Of a DNA stretch of 64,000 bases, positions 27,097-40,012 are shown piece by piece. Numbering within the stretch: position 1 is the stretch's first letter; each line of letters starts with the position of its first letter. Origin of the DNA: Acanthacorydalis orientalis (lineage: Eukaryota; Arthropoda; Insecta; Megaloptera; Corydalidae); NCBI GenBank assembly GCA_034766995.1, contig CM068313.1:39918496-39982495 (forward strand). The letters run 5' to 3'. The translations under genes were made by a program, and so were the position numbers. A model generated the notes under the pieces. That model was not told where the DNA came from. It did not search any database and worked only from the letters and a program-made list of their open reading frames with translations.

Positions 27097-28290
27097 TTTA
27101 ATAAAAAATTGCATTCTTGTCAGTATTTATATAAGGTTATTCACGTGTCGGTATACTCTTATACTTACCACTTAGTACATAAGGTGTTTGTGTTAATAAA
27201 AAAGTGAGCAGTGTTAGTAATTATTAACTACACTTTATCTTTTAAAAGGGAATGTAAAAAAACGCATAATACGTATGTATTTTTTTATATTTTTTTTGAA
27301 TCCGTATAAAAGTAATAAACCAAACAAAGTAAGAAGTAAATATCGAATCATGCAACGCTAAAAAAATGTGTAACTGCGATAATTTAACACAGATAGCTTT
27401 TTGGATATTATATATATATATATATGTATGCTAAGATGTACAATTATTTGTTTTTCGCGATTCAAAAACTAATTCATATTTTTTGAATGGTATATCATGT
27501 ATCAATCTATTTGTCTATGTATGTATATATATAAATATGTATATACATTTATGTATGTATATACACACACACTGTATGCGTGTGTCAGTGTATGTCTGCA
27601 ATACATTCCCAAATATTTTAAATGTTAAGGCGAAATTTTGCAAATGTGTCCTGTGATCCCGTGGATAACAGAAATCAGAGAACTTGGTGGACTACTCAAT
27701 TTTTTGAGAGATATGACGATTTTTACATGAGCATGCATATTTTTGGCTTTGAAAACCAAAAAATTTAGCCGTCATTAACTTAAAAAAAACATACTTTTGA
27801 CACAGACAACTATACATTACTTAATCTCGAAGTGAGTTTAAAATTTTCTTTACTTTCATTACCAAACCAAGGTGGCCAAACCAAGAATTGTCTATCGAAA
27901 GGCATTGCAATAATAACTACATATGAATGAATCTATAGTTTGTTTTTTAATTTTCGTTTTTTCTACTTTTTTTAGAATTAAAGAAAACTCTTTATTATAT
28001 AGTTAATGTATACAATTTTGAGTGCCTTAATAGTGTTATTTTAATTTGAATACTATATGAAATGAAAAATGGAATTATATAATTTTATATTCTGAAATGC
28101 CTCTGCATATTTGTTTACTGATTTACTCATTTTTAACTCAAATTCATAGTGCATTTGTTAATGAGTCATGCAACTAAAAGTATTTCTAAAAATCAATTGC
28201 AATTCATATTTTCAATTAAACTGTCTGAAATAAGTAATTTGAATCGATTTATATTCAATGCAATCTACAAATATTGGAACCGTTCTGTAT

Positions 28291-28327
<37 letters not shown>

Positions 28328-30781
28328 TATTTTCAATAGTCTGATCTGCCTTTTATAATTAATTCATTTTTGTTTACTAGTATTGTTGTTAGGTTTGCAT
28401 CACTGTTGACCTTTTGAAATTCGTAGAAACCAATTGGAAAACTGATCTATTGAATGTTGTAGTATTCGTAACTCCTGACGAACTCCCAGTTTTTATAACG
28501 ATCTACCATTTCGAAAAATAGTAGTGTCAGCGAATCTCGTAAAGAAGTTTTGGTTTCTAAATTAAAAATATACTTATAACAAAGAGGTCGAAAGTTGTTA
28601 GTTGTGCGACTAGGATCGTGGTATTAAACAAGTGGAAAGCCCCCCGTGCCTATTATCAAATACACAGTTGTATTTTTGATTTATAAATCGGAATTGTGTA
28701 GATAGTATTGTTATCATTGCAATGCTAAAATATGTTTTCGTTTGTAACTCGTTTGATGTTTATATTTTACTAATAAATATGATCCAAATTTTTAATTTGA
28801 AAATTAAATCATAAAGATCCGTGTTGAGTTCGAGATACATGTAAATTATTTCTTTCTGGATGTTTTTAAATTGTTAATTCCATTAAAATTAGATTGTTTA
28901 TGTTAATCATTGAAAAAAAAATTGCTCAATGTATTTTGGCCTTTCATTACTTAGTATCGATGATTTTTTCCATTTATTATATGTATGCTAGTTATTCTCT
29001 TGAATTATATTTCATTTTAGATGTGTTTCATAATAATTTTGTTGCGGTACACCAATCGCACCTGTTGGTGTCTGTTGCTATGATTATGTAAATAAATGTA
29101 AAATAATACTAAATTCGACGATCAGAAGTAACTATTTATGTATATTAGTAAAGAAATTATTTAAATTTATTGAAAATATATCTTTATTGACATTTTTTTA
29201 ACAATAATTGACAAAATTAAAAAACCGTGCTTTTATTATTTTTAAATATCGAATAGTTTAACATTTGTTTAATTTTTTCTGCAATTTTTTTTAAAAAAAA
29301 AGAAAATATATTTATTGTTTTCGTTTAATTGAAGATACTGCCCTTTTACGTTTGATATTTCTTAGTGTATTCAGTTTTAATTTTTTATTTAATTATTTTT
29401 AAAATTTGTAGTGTTTAAATTTACATGAAAAATAAAATTTGACGTCTGAAGTCAAACCTACATTGAAACATTACTCAACATGTAATAAATTATAGTTGGT
29501 GCTTGCATTGGGTACGGTGAGAGCAGTTAACATCTGAATAACTGATTCACGTTCATATTAATTGGGTAGTATTCTCTTTAATTTTAATCTCGTTATGCAG
29601 TTTTTGTATAAATGTGCCTAAATCTATATTTTTTTTGTTAAATACATTTTCTTAACATATTTCTTTTCAATACTGCCTTTTTCGATCTTTAATCTCTCGA
29701 GAGGGGAAGTTTTATTTTAAAATATAATTTTGAATTATGCAAAAAAAGTATATTATCATTATAGTAAAATTATTTGAACGTAATCCATAGATTGTCATTC
29801 TTAAAGAAAATAATCTTAACCCTCTTCGAGTTTTGCGATCGCATATAACCGTTAGTGTTTTTATATGTACAGCAGGCCTTTTTGAACATATTTTTTTATT
29901 ATATATATATATACACACATACACACACTACAAGTTTCAAATTATATGCGAAATGATATTCAGTTCATAGCGCATGTAATTTAACCGTGTTGCGTGCAGT
30001 ATTTGGAATTACCTTATTCAGCATCAAAAAATTAATAATAAATGATTAACTACTCATAATATATAAAAAAACGAATACAAATTATAAAACTGAAAACATT
30101 ATCAATATCAATTTATTTGTTTAAACATCTAAAACTTATTATGGAAACTGTATGCATTAAGTTATTTGTTTAATAGTTTGAATAGTCTGTAATGAATGTA
30201 AATACAATAACCAAATAAGCTCTACTTTTACAGAAGAAATAGAATTGGAATTGCATTAACATGCTTGTTCTTATCTAAGTTACTTAATCGAATCAATGTA
30301 TATAAATATATTTACTTTATTTTGAAAGATGCTGTCGAATCAAGTATCTATAAAAAGCATGCCTATTATAATATTAATATCTAAGTTTTCACTCATAATA
30401 GATTTTAAACATTCATTTATTGTTCTGCCTTTGTAGTTTTTTTTTCTTTTAAATGAACGTTATAGAAAGGTTTATGAAAAGCAATGCTACATTTATAAGC
30501 GAATGTGAGCGTTAGGGTTAAATTTAATTTTTTATTTCTTTTTTCGGTTACTATTTTTGAAGTGATGTAATATTTGACAAGCAAAAGTTACTTCTACTAT
30601 ATTTTTCAATACATATTTCTGGTTTCCAAAAGTTTTGTCTTCAGTTTCGTTACATCCTTAAACAATTAATATGCGTTTACATTTATATTCATTTATTTAT
30701 TTTGTCGATATTTATAAGTAATCTTTATCATTATAATTGTTATACACTCGGGCTAATCATACATGCACGTATATACATTCT

Positions 30782-30852
<71 letters not shown>

Positions 30853-31905
30853 ATATATATATGTGTATATATATATATATATATAATTTATGTTTCCTGA
30901 ATTTTATAATATCGAGGTTTTTCTAAATCATCATTAAATATACAAAATTTATCAATTAGCAAGTAATAATTACAATTTTGATTTTCCTAGATTTGATAGG
31001 TAATAACAGAAATATTTTTTGTTTTATATATGTTAACTAAAATGTTTTTTTTTGTATATTAATGATATACGTTAAAAAACGGGAGTGTTAATAAATTAGA
31101 TAGAAAAACTAAATAACTTTCCATTTAGCCGTCTTTTATAATATTCGTTTGATCCACTTTGGACGTATGAATTATGTTTTAACTTTATATATTTTTTTTT
31201 AATTCTTACAATCTTTCTTAACAACGCCAACAATTGAATAAATTAAGAGTTAATTGAATCAGTAAATTTACAATAAACTGATTCAATAATATATTAATAA
31301 TTAAAATTTTAAAATGTTTTATTGTTTGAAACAGTAATTCATTTCAGTGGTATTATTAGTGTTCACATACTATGATGTAATTTTGGTATTCAGTATTTCA
31401 TTGCAAAAAATAACAATTGTTTTTAAATAATATTCTTAAGATGTAACTGAATAATTTGTTTCTACAGGAATCTATGAAAGCTACAAAGAGATCTTCTACA
31501 GATACTCAAATGGATAGACCAAAGAAATCAAGATCTATGACAGATGAAGAACCATCTTTATCAAACAATATATCACGAAGAGGTATTAGCAGCATTTTGG
31601 ATCGCCCATCAATTATTGAACGTCCTGTAAGTATTGTGAAACAAAAAAAATTTTACTTTTTTATTATTGGGGGGAGACATAACACATTTTTATTCATAGA
31701 TAAATATATAATAATTTTTTTTATTAATTGGTGTAAATGTTTTAATATTTAAATTTTGTAATAATTAATTATTTTCAGCTATTACTGTTAAGGCTATGGA
31801 TATAATAATTGTTAGGGTATTTATTAATGTAGTATGAATGAATGCCATTTTATTTGTTAAAAATTGTAATATTAAAAATATTTTTCATTAAGAAACAGTG
31901 ATAGG

Positions 31906-31937
<32 letters not shown>

Positions 31938-33489
31938 GGAATTTTAATTTAGATGCAGTTATAATTTTTATTTTAATGACTATTATCTTAAATAATATAT
32001 AATTATATTAGGGTTTTTACTAATAATTGCTGTTTAGGGTGATATTATTAGTTATGGAAAAAAATTAATGGAAATTTTTTTGGTAGTGTTAAATGTATAT
32101 AAGATTCCTGTACTTTTCTTTGTAATAATCACAGTTAATATGTAAATAAGGCTTTTCATTATGTTCAAACAATTTACACTGTTGTAAATGATTTCTCTTC
32201 ACATAAAATTGTTTCATATTTTTAACAGTAATCCTTTTATTTTATTTCTTAATTTTTAGCTCTGAATTTTTTCCTTGTAATATTTTTCCTGTATTGTTAT
32301 TTTTAAAAGTAATTTGTCATATTTTGCAACTATAATTTATTTTTCTAGTGGCTTATTTTTCATATTAAATTTAGTGGCTTGTTTTTTGTATGTTAATTAA
32401 TTTTCTTTGAATTTTTTTAGTTCTTTAATAAACTATTTTCATATATTAACATTTACATATCTCTAAATTTTATTAATTTCTTAGTCTCATTTGTTTATTT
32501 AATTTGCAGCAAAGGTCAAAATTTTATTTCTTTATATAAAAAAAGGGAAAACTAATGAAGTATAGTACTAAATGTTTAGTTGTCCTATAAAATTTAGTGT
32601 TATTACTAATATTCTTTGTTCTCTTTGAATACAAATTTAAATATTTTCTTACCTTATTTTTTTTCTATGTATTTATATTATTTTAGTATGTTCAGTTAGG
32701 ACAATGACTGGTTTTATTACCCCTTCATTAGATATCTTAATTGGTTTTTGCATTGCTCCGAAGTACTTATTAATATTATTAAAGTTATATTGATGAGAAG
32801 TTATCTTAGATTTTAATTTTCTATCTTCAATTATCCATTGTATTTCAAACAAAAAATGTCTAAGTAAGTTACTTTTAAAAAAAGTGTTTCCTTTTTATCC
32901 TATAATCTATTTTCTTTACTCTTCATAAAGTTATATAGGTAATTATGAGCTCATAATTTGGTTTGTTTGTGAAATTTTCAAAATTTGGATAATTAATCAG
33001 ATACAATTTTTTCAAGTTTTATATAAGCCTAGTTGTATAAATTATATATATGTATATATATATATGTATGTATATATATATATATATATATATAATTTTA
33101 CATTCACACCTGTTCTCATGTATCTTTTATATATATATATATACATTTATTGTTGGAATATAAGTAAACTAATATTAGCTTCTTTCTTTGTTTTTTACAA
33201 TTGAAATTTCATATCATTCAACTCTTAATAAAATGATATTTATGTAAAATTGGTGAATGTGTAAATCATATTTTAAGTACTAATCCAGTCTAAATGGATA
33301 TATTTTTATACTAAAAAGATAATTTGTGCTCTTATGTAAAGGAAATATGAAATAAACTTGAACTGAACTCATTGGTTAAGAAAAAAATATTTATTATTTT
33401 TGTGACATCTAAATGATCTAAAAAGTATAGTTCAACTTTATATTTTAAAATTCTTTATATTCTGGTTGTGTGTTTGTGAAAGTATTTAC

Positions 33490-33569
<80 letters not shown>

Positions 33570-34236
33570 ATGTGTGTATATATGTATGTATTCATATGTG
33601 TATATATGTATGTATGTGTGTGTATATATATATATATATGTTTGATTAAAATATTTAATATATCAACAGAATCTGATTAATATTTTAATCAGAATGAAAC
33701 CCAAATATAGGTCAAATTGTACTTGCTAATAACAAACATTGGTACAAAATATCTAACATCTGTATTGTTGTGGTGATATAAGTGTTAAAATTCTGTAGTT
33801 GTAGTTTTAAAACATTAGTGTTTTATAATATTCATTATGGTTATATATAATAAATTTGAATGAAAAGTCAGTTAAATACTGTTATAAATTACACAAGATG
33901 AGTTTTCGATATTATTTTATTAATTAAATTTCACAATATAATTATTTGATTATATTTTTATTATGTAAATATATGTACACTTCTCTAATGGGTACTTTTT
34001 AATATTATTAACATTGTTCGATCTTATTGACAAAATAATTAATGAGCTTCTCTTGATTACAGCCCACACCACAAATTGATATTGCATCATTTTCGGAATC
34101 AATTCGAGACAAGCAGGTGGTTCCATCAACATTGACGTTTGGCTTTCTCGGTCTTGGCATCATGGGTTCCTTGCTCGTGAAAAATTTTGCACAGGCTGGC
34201 CACAAAGTAGTTGTGTGGAATAGAAGTCCAAATAAG
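22652..34236 (+). CDS. GLYR1: NDF/GLYR1 homologue (PWWP domain plus beta-hydroxyacid dehydrogenase), 5' part only
   Basis: Seven coding exons, all with GT-AG borders and consistent phase: 22652-22704, 22782-22818, 23829-23908, 23980-24106, 24283-24414, 31468-31626, 34063-34236. They encode 254 residues and then a GTAAGA donor. Seen: a PWWP domain at about residues 12-75 (VGDLVWAKLKGFSPWPGK, then CECVFFFG and ANIKPY). A Lys/Glu-rich linker follows (EKEKDKDKEKKKKPRK, then RPKKSRS). The start of a Rossmann fold carries the nucleotide-binding glycines FGFLGLGIMGS (Gly226, 228, 231) and VVVWNRSP. Known: GLYR1/NP60/NDF is a nucleosome-destabilising, elongation-linked nuclear protein whose dehydrogenase-like half forms the tetramer. 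The catalytic and C-terminal parts, about 300 aa in the family, were not found downstream in the window. The chosen start is the ATG before SESVSAKHTFKVGDLVW; an in-frame ATG at 22565 would add 29 residues of unlikely sequence. Confidence 0.92.
23141..23207. repeat. (TA)n microsatellite in GLYR1 intron 2
   Basis: Pure TA run in the 1010-base intron 22819-23828. A shorter run is at about 23010-23038. Confidence 0.95.
24415..31467 (+). other. 7-kb intron of GLYR1
   Basis: Large intron between the linker-encoding exons five and six. It holds TA/CA arrays at about 24728-24785, 27053-27091, 28292-28324 and 30781-30885. A slightly more GC-rich, unassigned stretch lies at about 28388-28660 (for example GTGCGACTAGGATCGTGG). 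No protein-coding similarity, tRNA or clear transposon termini were recognised. Confidence 0.75.
30781..30885. repeat. (CA)n-(TA)n-(TG)n compound microsatellite
   Basis: CA units pass into TA units, then mixed TG/TA, so the two halves are roughly complementary and could form a hairpin. It lies within the long GLYR1 intron. Confidence 0.92.
31627..34062 (+). other. intron of GLYR1 between linker and Rossmann exons
   Basis: Intron of 2436 bases, AT-rich, with microsatellites at about 31912-31936, 33045-33094 and 33493-33640. The last is a long TA/TG/TATG mixture. Nothing coding was seen in it. Confidence 0.8.
33493..33640. repeat. compound (TA)n/(TG)n/(TATG)n microsatellite
   Basis: Roughly 150 bases of alternating purine-pyrimidine sequence, TA-rich on the left and TG/TATG-rich on the right. 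Confidence 0.92.
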
Positions 34237-34610
34237 GTAAGAGAAATATTCTTCATTGCCTGTTTACCTAGAAAAAAATATTAAGTTTATTGTTATTGTA
34301 AGTATAAGAACATTTTTATAAATATCTTGATAAAATGTTTAAATTTTGGACAAGATAAAATTCAATTAATTTGTATGAAAATTAAGTACTATGAAATATA
34401 ATAACAATAAATGTTTTATTCTAGTCAGTATTTTTTTTTTAAATATTAACAATGAATATTATTTTTCTGTATTTTGGATGTATTTATCTTAAACTAAATT
34501 TCTGTTCATAACTAAGGATCATTAAATTATTTATCTCATTTATTAATCACATCCCCACCACAGAGATATATAAATGTATATCTGGCTCTGTGTGTATTTA
34601 TATGTATGTG

Positions 34611-34642
<32 letters not shown>

Positions 34643-35072
34643 CCTGTGTGTAGCAAAAGATAATTCATTTTGATTATATATTACTTATATCACAGTATTT
34701 TATGTAGACTCCTTATTAAGTAATTGTAAATGTTACTCTAGTTACAATTATATAATATTTCTATGATAACATTTAATATAATATCAAATTGCTAATAATA
34801 AAAGAAAGTAGTACTTACATTAGGTTCAAATAATTCTATATTGACTTTTCAACTGAAAATTTGAGGTCTTCTTCAATTTTATTAATTAATTTTTTTTAAT
34901 TCTGAAGCATTAATTATTTTTAAATAAATTATATGTATGAAATATACATTATACTTTTAAAATGTTTTTAACATATCTTAGTGATTAAATAGTACCTAAC
35001 TGAACTAGTAAATAAAAATTGTCATCAGTAGTTTGCAAACTTACTTATTTTTGATATTTGTATTTTCATTGG

Positions 35073-35117
<45 letters not shown>

Positions 35118-36473
35118 AATACAGTTTATAAAAAATGTGTTTACACATTTTTTTTATATTATTAAAACATTTTTTTTTATTTCATAATAAACATATTTAA
35201 GCCAAACATATCAGTAATTTAAATACTAATTGTTGTATTTACAAATAGTGGAATATACCAAGTATTGGCTTCAAAATAATTAATATTTATTACAGTTAAG
35301 TTATTTTTGTGTTATAAATATAATTAATTTCTGAACAATATCTCACGTCAAAATGTTTGTCCGTTTTCTCATATGAAAATAATTTAATTTTGTTTAATCC
35401 TTTTGTTCAATGTAAGTGGTTTTAATGATATTTAAACTCTGGCGCCATATATTACATTTGTTGTATAGTTCGTTTTCTTTATGAAATAAGAGAGTTCTTG
35501 TAATATTTCAGTCAATATTTTCCTAAATAACAAGATATAGTCGGTCGTATACAAAATATCAAAACAATATTTGTCTATACTGCAAAATAAATCGGAATAT
35601 GTCTGAAAGTGATATAAATAATTATTTTGAATATATTTATATTAGCACAACCTTCATTTCATCTTGTTTTAATGCAATAAAAACGAAAAGAGCAGAAATC
35701 CATTGATTCGTTAATAAACATATACTTCATAATATATTTAATGTATGATTTTCTGATATATGTATTTAAGCTACTAATTTAAACCATTTTTTTTCAATAA
35801 AATATTAATTTCGGACCTTTAGTATCGAATTTGAATCTATATTATGAGAGTATCATTTTTACTGTTATAGTAAAATATTGATATGCATTTATTATGTATA
35901 AGCTTTGTGGAAAAAAAATTGAAACAAAACGTTGTTAATGGGATCTTTTAAATAAATGTATTCGCGTGTCGCAGGGGATTCTTTTATCATTTCTCATGTT
36001 TAGATGCTTAAAAAACATGTTTTCATGAACATATTATGTGTATTATATGACACTACTTTAAAATACTTATTAACATCAAATTAATTTTTAATGTATTTTT
36101 ATTGTTAAATACATATTTGTATTTTACTAACGAGGTGGTAGTTATTTATTATTTAGTTTATTTATTATTCAAAGATTGTTACCATAAGAATATTGATAAC
36201 AAAATCAAATGAAAATTACTTATACAAAATGTTAGTGTATTGACAATAAAACTTTAATACTTGTTTCATTCAGAAGCTGCTTATAGTCTTGATGGATTTA
36301 TTTAAAATTGGTTCGTTGGATATAAGAAATCCCAAGTGAATTTGAAATAAATCAGTAACTTAATAATAGTATAATAATATAAATTCACATTAACCGAGAA
36401 AGACCATCGTAATAACAACAATTTGGTGTAAACGTTTGATTTAAGTTCCATTACTGTGTCTGTATAGTAGATA

Positions 36474-37445
36474 CGAGGGTAGCGCCGAATATTATTGGTC
36501 TAATATATTTGCGCATGCGCACATATAGTGAGTCTGTGAAGTGTGGTGGATTCATGCCTTTGTTGCATTCAAAACAAATTTCAAGGCTACAACTTGACAG
36601 TCATACATTACCAGCAATAAAAGTAAACCGTGTTCTTAACAATGTCACAAGTAGCCAATTTTGAGTATCGTGCGGTAGTAAAGTTTCTGACAAAAGGAAC
36701 TACGACGCATCAAATTAAAGTGCGTATACAGGGAAGCTTCCTCTCCATACTCCACGGTAAAAGAATAGGCTCAGATATGTCGGATGGGAGAAGAATTAAT
36801 AGAAGATAAGTCGCGTCCCAGTGTCCTATAGAAGTGCTTACACCCAATTCGGTTGCACTTGTCGAAGATCTAGTCCTTAGTAACCGGAGCCAAAGTTTTT
36901 TCAATCCACAAGAAAGATCATTGCCGCAATTTTTTGGAATTATAAGGGCATTTTATTAATAAATTTTAAGGAAAATAATACCACTGTTAATGGCCTTTAT
37001 TATATATCTTTGTTGCTTAAATTGTAGAATGGTATTCGCGAAAAACAGCGTAAAAAACCAACAAAAGAAGTAAACTTGATGAATAACAATGTACCAATTC
37101 ACACCGCTACTCTTTCTCAAGTTACTATTCGAGTGTGGCTTCCAAGAACTTGATCACTTGCCCTACAGTCAAACATGGCTTCTATCGATTATTACCGTTT
37201 TAGTGATTTGAAAAAAGATTTACGTGGACACTGTTTTAATGATTTCAATGAGTTTGAAAACAGTGGTACATAAAACCACTTTATTAACACGAAAACGGAA
37301 GATTATTTTTATAAGGGTAGAGAATTACTGATTAAGACACTATAAAGAGTGTATTGAAGTTATAGAGGGTTATATAGAAAAATAGTAAAATCTTTTTTTT
37401 TACTTACATTTCTATTTAGGTCGAGAATATTTGGAGCTACCCCCA
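36474..37445 (+). mobile_element. mariner-like element of a second family, inactive
   Basis: Seen: TA dinucleotides flank a 972-base unit. The left end starts CGAGGGTAGCGCCGAATATT and the right end, read on the minus strand, starts TGGGGGTAGCTCCAAATATT, so the imperfect terminal repeats match over most of 20 bases. Inside, on the + strand from 36642, the frame begins MSQVANFEYRAVVKFLTKGT. It continues in broken frames with PYSTVKE, IEDKSRPSV and, near 37190-37260, SIDYYRFSDLKKDLRGH followed by FNDFNEFEN. These are mariner-type transposase blocks. The third catalytic Asp appears changed: the usual Ser-Pro-Asp reads Ser-Asn. Multiple stops make it a pseudogene. Confidence 0.85.
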
Positions 37446-38052
37446 TATGTTTGTACATTTTTAAATTGGGTACACAATAAACGCTATGTTAGCGAACACT
37501 ACCCACATCAAAATTAGTTACTGGTTTTCGGATAGTTCGTGAACAGTTAGTCAATCAGTTTTTAAATTAATATTAAAGATAACATCAAGTCATTAAAACC
37601 GTATTTATATGTTTCTATTTAAAACTGATTTAACAAAAATTTTAAGTTAATTCAGTAATCAAAATTTGAATCTTATTTTAATTATACTTGTTTTTTACGT
37701 TTCTATAATATTACTCTATAGATGTAAAAAAATAATGATTGTGCCAGTTCATATTTTATTAGTTATATTAATATTTTTTTCTCAAAAGTACAAAATTTAC
37801 TTAACTTAATAATATAATGGTTTCACAGTTACATTAAGCGAATCGAAAACCGTCAACATTGAATTGCTGTTGGTGAACTCATCGTTTATTGTACTGTTCT
37901 GTACTTTCCTTTCTTACTTTAGTAAATTCGTACTGAGTTCGTGAACTGTTCGTAAACACGGTGTGCACTCAACTTTATTGTGTGCATATTTGCTTTGTAC
38001 AAGTAAAGATATAATAGTGAATGTAATTTCAAAATTATTTATTCGCGATATA

Positions 38053-38599
38053 TTAGGTTGGTAGAAAAATAATTGCGATTTTTGTTTTCTGAATTCTAAC
38101 CTTCATTTTTTTTAATGAACGTGTCATTTCATCGTGTTCATGTTAATATCACTTTGAAGTGCATTTTTCGGTCTGTATTTTGGTAACATCGACTTTGAGT
38201 TTATTATTAAGTTTGCTTCAAATTGAACTATTGCAAGCAAATAAGAGCAATTTGTTTGTATATGTTCAAAACTGGTGATAAAGTAACAGAAACTGCTCTA
38301 AATTAAATGATGCTTTTGGTGTGGGTACTCTTACGGAACGTATGATGCACTGGTGGTTCCAAAAATTTCGTACTGGGGATGAAAGCCTTAAAAAAAAAGA
38401 AGTTCGCGTGCGTCCATCAATTTATAACGACCAACTGAAGTCATTAGTTGAATTAAAATCACATACAATAATTCTAGAGCTTGCACAAAAGTTAGGCATT
38501 AGTCATCAAACAGTTCTGGACCACTTAAAACAGCGTAGTGTATGATGCTGTCCATGAATTTGATGGCCTTAAACGGCAATTATTTTTATACCAACGTAA
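38053..38599 (+). mobile_element. internally deleted mariner element
   Basis: Seen: TA-flanked 547-base unit. The left end is TTAGGTTGGTAGAAAAATAA and the right end, on the minus strand, is TTACGTTGGTATAAAAATAA. The interior retains only the N-terminal part of a transposase: GTLTERMMHWWFQKFRTGDE, then DESLKKKEVRVRPSIYNDQL, and a helix-turn-helix-like LAQKLGISHQTVLDHLKQ. It then runs abruptly into the right-hand end. The catalytic domain is gone, so this is a non-autonomous deletion derivative. The termini resemble those of the element at 1937-3216, but the protein sequence differs, so it is a related lineage rather than a copy. Confidence 0.88.
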
Positions 38600-40012
38600 T
38601 ATTTACATTCTTTCTGAATTTCAACTTTTCAAAAAATTTGCCTGGATTTGCGTATTATCATTGTAGCTTATAAATATTTTTAATACATACAAAATAGTCC
38701 ATAACGATATTTTTTACGTTTTTTGTATCCGTTACTTCATTTTCTTGCATTCTTTGTGTGCCCAACGTGTTGAACATTTGTTTAAAGTTGTAGGACTGGT
38801 CACATGTTGCCATTTCCGTTCTGAAAATTCAACGGATATTAACATTTTCATAATGTTCATGCCTGTAAAATATGCATGTATGTGCGCGCGTACACACACA
38901 CATACACACCAAACACACAACTAAATAATACTGACAATTACTTCTATAAAACAATGTGGTGAAGAAGTAACCATTAACTCGTACATACCTAGAATTTAAT
39001 TATTTGAAGATGCAGAAAAAACGAGCTTAAAAATACACATTTAACTGACTATTAGTCGTCCATGAATAGTAATTACTATTCTTGTAATTGATATAAAATA
39101 GAAGAAACAATTTATATTGGCTATGATCATGACATTAACAAAGAAAAATAAAATGAAATAAATTTAAATAGTTTTGTAATTTAGCCAAAATATGCGAGGG
39201 GTCAAAAGATTGCACAATTAGAAAGAAAATGTGTAAAACGTTCGAAAAGAATATAATTTCCAGCTGTTTTGTGCTGCAAATCGATCGACAATATTTTTTT
39301 TGAATCTTAGAAAACGGTTATAATCTTGACGACACTCGATTGATTTTAAATTGGATGAATGCTCGATTCCCATAACATCACCTTTTCATTCTTTTACTTC
39401 TTTCTTTTATGCAGCGATCATTCGTTTGTACTAATTAGTGCTACAATTTACTTTATTCAGTTTTACATTTTCATGCAGTAATGTTGAAACTTTTGATGCT
39501 AATTTTTTTTAGATTTGCAGTAATTAATGTTTTGCCGTATTTGGTGTTTTTTTTTTCAAAAAAAAAACTCATTTGTGCTTTTGGTCTACTGCTACAGGTC
39601 ACTTTCCACTTTGTCTTCAGAGTTTCACTATTTCAAAAATGGTTGAAAATGACAACGTGCCAATAATTTTTTACCAAACGCTGTTAAATCTCAGTTGATC
39701 TACTAATACCTTTGTAAGAAAATCAATTATGATGCGATACTATAATTCATCTATTTTGCAAAAAAAAAAAAAGTTATTTGTACTTAATAGCGTATTTCAA
39801 TAATAATAGATATGTGTGTGGTCTCTGTTCATGCATAGTTTTAAAAGAAACTAGGAACATAATTGAGTTAGTTATGTACCAGTGCCATATACCTTTAAGA
39901 TTATGCGAACATTTTCATCTCGATACATATTAAACCCAACTACACAAATAGTAATACGTGTTTTTTTAATTATTATGTTCGATAATTTTCATTCATTGTG
40001 TGTATATATACA

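Noticed and set aside
33950..34256. Minus-strand open frames overlapping the Rossmann exon
   Set aside because: Antisense shadow of the GLYR1 exon at 34063-34236.
36710..36904. Minus-strand 64-codon open frame
   Set aside because: Antisense to the decayed mariner transposase on the + strand.
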